Assembly (NCBI GenBank): GCA_902766845.1
Contig: CACXFD010000039.1
Location: forward strand, 1-5,690
Direction: 5' to 3'
DNA: 5,690 nt
Source of the DNA: an uncultured Lachnospiraceae bacterium
Lineage (GTDB): Bacteria; Bacillota; Clostridia; Lachnospirales; Lachnospiraceae
This document shows positions 3,866 through 5,690 of the stretch, in pieces. The notes below the pieces were generated by a model that saw nothing but the letters and a program-made list of their open reading frames with translations, had not been told where the DNA came from and made no database searches. The translations under genes and the position numbers were made by a program. Every line of letters begins with the position of its first letter. The stretch's first letter is position 1.

Positions 3866-5407
3866 ATGCCACAGGAAAAGATCCTGGTCCTCGATTTCGG
3901 CGGCCAGTACAACCAGCTGATCGCGCGCCGCGTGCGCGAATGCCACGTCTACGCCGAAGTGGTCCCGTATACCACGCCGCTCTCCGCGCTCCTCGCGATG
4001 GAGCCGGCCGGCATCATCTTCACCGGCGGCCCCAACAGCGTCTATGACGACGCCTCGCCCCACTATGATCCGGCCATCCTCACGGCCGGCATCCCGGTCC
4101 TCGGGATCTGCTACGGCGCCCAGCTGATCGCGCATATGGCGGGCGGGCGCGTGGAGAGCGCGCCGGTCAGCGAATACGGCCGGACCACGGTCTTCGCGGA
4201 GACCGATTCCCGGCTCCTGCGCCACGTCCACGCCCAGACCACGGTCTGGATGAGCCATACGGATTATATCGCGCAGGCGCCGGAAGGCTTTCGCGTCACG
4301 GCCCGTACGGAGAACTGCCCCTGCGCGGCCATGGAGAATGACGCGCAGCGTATCTACGCGGTCCAGTTCCATCCCGAGGTCCTGCACACGCAGGAGGGAA
4401 AGATCGTCCTGCGCAACTTCGTGCGCGGCATCTGCGGCTGCCGGGGAAGCTGGCGCATGGATTCGTTCGTGCAGACCGCCGTCGCGCAGATGCGGGAAAA
4501 GATCGGGGACGGCCGCGTGCTCTGCGCGCTCTCGGGAGGCGTCGATTCCTCGGTCGCCGCGGTCCTTCTGTCCAAAGCGGTGGGCCGCCAGCTGACCTGC
4601 GTCTTCGTGGACCACGGCCTGCTGCGCAAGAACGAGGGCGACGAGGTCGAAGCCATCTTCGGGCCGCAGGGCCCGTATGAACTGAATTTCATCCGCGTGA
4701 ACGCGCAGGAGCGCTTCTACGGCCGGCTGGCCGGCGTGACGGAGCCGGAGAAGAAACGCAAGATCATCGGAGAAGAATTCATCCGCGTCTTTGAGGAAGA
4801 AGCCAAAAAGATCGGCGCCGTGGACTTTCTAGCCCAGGGCACCATCTATCCGGACGTGATCGAGAGCGGCCTCGGAGCCAGCGCCACGATCAAGTCCCAT
4901 CATAACGTGGGCGGCCTGCCCGACCATGTGGAATTCCGCGAGATCGTGGAGCCGCTGCGCATGCTCTTCAAGGACGAGGTGCGCCGGCTCGGGCGGGAGC
5001 TTGGGCTCCCGGAAAGTCTGGTCTCGCGCCAGCCCTTCCCCGGTCCGGGGCTCGCGATCCGGGTGATCGGAGAGGTAACGGGGGAAAAGCTCGCCATCCT
5101 GCGCGAAGCCGACGCGATCTTCCGGGAGGAGATGGCGGAAGCCGGGCTCGATAAAACGGCGAACCAGTATTTCGCGGTGCTGACGGAGCTGCGCTCGGTT
5201 GGCGTGATGGGAGACGGCCGCAGTTACGACCGGGCCGTAGCCCTGCGCAGCGTGCAGACTTCGGATTTCATGACAGCCGATTTCAGCCGTCTGCCCTGGG
5301 AAGTGCTTGACCGCGTCTCCGTACGGATCGTAAACGAAGTGCGGGGCGTGAACCGCGTCCTCTACGACATCACCTCCAAACCGCCCGCCACCGTGGAATA
5401 CGAATAA
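3866..5407 (+). CDS. guaA: GMP synthase (glutamine-hydrolysing)
   Basis: GMP synthase converts XMP, ATP and glutamine to GMP, the last step of guanine nucleotide synthesis, in the cytosol. At 513 residues it is a standard full-length bacterial enzyme. The N-terminal class I glutamine amidotransferase domain (1 to about 190) has the catalytic triad Cys82 in GICYGAQ, His169 and Glu171 in QFHPEV. The ATP pyrophosphatase domain follows, with P-loop SGGVDSS (223-229), VDHGLLRKNE (248-257) and QGTIYPDVIESG. The C-terminal XMP-binding and dimerisation domain carries RQPFPGPGLAIR and ends with YDITSKPPATVEYE. All key residues are present. Start is supported by AAAGGAG upstream and the usual ILVLDFGGQYNQLIARR beginning. 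It follows the CoA-transferase gene by 11 bases, with no purine riboswitch or own promoter visible, so it probably depends on the promoter at 2404-2432 or on an unseen promoter inside the preceding gene. Confidence 0.98.
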   Translation: MPQEKILVLDFGGQYNQLIARRVRECHVYAEVVPYTTPLSALLAMEPAGIIFTGGPNSVYDDASPHYDPAILTAGIPVLGICYGAQLIAHMAGGRVESAPVSEYGRTTVFAETDSRLLRHVHAQTTVWMSHTDYIAQAPEGFRVTARTENCPCAAMENDAQRIYAVQFHPEVLHTQEGKIVLRNFVRGICGCRGSWRMDSFVQTAVAQMREKIGDGRVLCALSGGVDSSVAAVLLSKAVGRQLTCVFVDHGLLRKNEGDEVEAIFGPQGPYELNFIRVNAQERFYGRLAGVTEPEKKRKIIGEEFIRVFEEEAKKIGAVDFLAQGTIYPDVIESGLGASATIKSHHNVGGLPDHVEFREIVEPLRMLFKDEVRRLGRELGLPESLVSRQPFPGPGLAIRVIGEVTGEKLAILREADAIFREEMAEAGLDKTANQYFAVLTELRSVGVMGDGRSYDRAVALRSVQTSDFMTADFSRLPWEVLDRVSVRIVNEVRGVNRVLYDITSKPPATVEYE

Positions 5408-5408
5408 A

Positions 5409-5427
5409 GACGGCCTTTCCGGCCGTC
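5409..5427 (+). other. GC-rich hairpin after guaA
   Basis: GACGGCC (5409-5415) and GGCCGTC (5421-5427) form a perfect 7-bp stem with a five-base loop, two bases after the guaA stop. It lacks a T-run, so it is probably not a terminator alone. It may protect the 3' end of the message or cooperate with the terminator 14 bases further on. Confidence 0.6.
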
Positions 5428-5440
5428 CCTGTGCAGACAG

Positions 5441-5480
5441 AATAAAAAGACCATGACTTTTTTGTCATGGCCTTTTTATT
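5441..5480. terminator. Bidirectional intrinsic terminator
   Basis: The arms 5441-5457 and 5464-5480 are complementary at 16 of 17 positions (one A-C mismatch), with a six-T loop. The inner part of the stem is CCATGAC/GTCATGG and the outer part is an A-run on the left and a T-run on the right. Each strand therefore has a stem followed by TTTTTATT, so it can end transcription from guaA on the plus strand and from the convergent membrane protein gene on the minus strand. Confidence 0.92.
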
Positions 5481-5485
5481 CCGGA

Positions 5486-5690
5486 TCAGGCAGCATTCAT
5501 GCTGTATCCCGCTCTGCGCGTCTCGCGCTCATCGCGCCGCACATACTGCGCATCACCGAGACCCAGAAGGATCCTTCCCAGGCGGCCGAACATGAAGAGC
5601 AATATTCCGCAGCCGGCGCCCTTGCCGAAAGCCTTCGCGAGCTTCAGGCACTCTATCAGCTGGACGATCATCGCCAGTCCCAGGAATATA
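5486..5690 (-). CDS. Partial small membrane protein, DUF5684-like C-terminus
   Basis: The frame enters at the right edge of the window and ends at TGA (5488-5486), so only the last 67 codons or so are present; an internal Met codon at 5671 is unlikely to be the true start. The visible part reads as a hydrophobic stretch, then KLAKAFGKG, a second hydrophobic stretch (CGILLFMFGRLGRILLGL), then GDAQYV and a charged tail. The combination of KLAKAFGKG, a membrane segment and GxGDAQYV recalls the C-terminal end of small integral membrane proteins of the DUF5684 type. Two arginines inside the second segment are atypical compared with the mostly aliphatic and aromatic residues I recall there. Function is unknown. 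It is convergent with guaA and shares its terminator; its promoter lies outside the window. Confidence 0.65.
   Translation of the reverse strand, partial: IFLGLAMIVQLIECLKLAKAFGKGAGCGILLFMFGRLGRILLGLGDAQYVRRDERETRRAGYSMNAA

Noticed and set aside
2772..3872. Minus-strand open frame (366 codons) opposite the CoA-transferase gene
   Set aside because: It is antisense to an intact, family-typical enzyme and shows His/Asp/Val/Arg-rich shadow composition without motifs.
3698..4615. Minus-strand open frame (305 codons) opposite guaA
   Set aside because: It is antisense to conserved guaA coding sequence; composition and lack of motifs indicate a shadow frame.

Overview
The window is a GC-rich bacterial chromosomal segment (about 60% GC or slightly more, judged by eye). 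Firmicutes-type signals are clear: strong Shine-Dalgarno sites (AAGGAGG, AAAGGAG), sigma-A-type promoters with 17-bp spacers, and a guaA product of 513 residues. The CoA-transferase and the macrodomain protein with a C-terminal extension resemble proteins common in anaerobic gut Clostridia. My best guess is a high-GC member of the Lachnospirales or a related clostridial lineage. This rests on recognition of protein families, not on a search.

Left part (1-2342), minus strand: a macrodomain protein with a helical C-terminal extension (1260-2342) is followed by an ADP-ribosylglycohydrolase (104-985). An intrinsic terminator (1217-1259) lies directly after the macrodomain gene, and the glycohydrolase has its own leader with a 15-bp duplication and a stem-loop. 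Both products belong to families that bind or remove ADP-ribose, and no ADP-ribosyltransferase or sirtuin is visible here. A four-copy 18-bp tandem repeat (33-104) abuts the glycohydrolase stop codon.

Centre (2343-2516): a compact divergent control region. A near-consensus promoter (TTGACA, 17 bp, TATAGT) drives the macrodomain gene leftward. A second one (TTGAAA, 17 bp, TACAAT) drives the rightward genes. A perfect 18-bp palindrome sits on the rightward promoter, between its -35 and -10 elements, and looks like an operator.

Right part (2517-5407), plus strand: an acetyl-CoA hydrolase/CoA-transferase family gene (But/AbfT/Cat type) is followed after 11 bases by guaA (GMP synthase), whose ribosome binding site overlaps the upstream stop codon. 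The two are probably co-transcribed, an unusual pairing of acyl-CoA/short-chain fatty acid metabolism with purine synthesis. A near-symmetric bidirectional terminator (5441-5480) separates guaA from a convergent partial gene (5486-5690), which encodes the C-terminal end of a small membrane protein resembling the DUF5684 family.

No RNA genes, insertion sequences, CRISPR arrays or phage genes were seen. The most interesting items are the divergent operator region, the pair of ADP-ribose-directed proteins, the CoA-transferase-guaA operon, and the minisatellite at the glycohydrolase 3' end.
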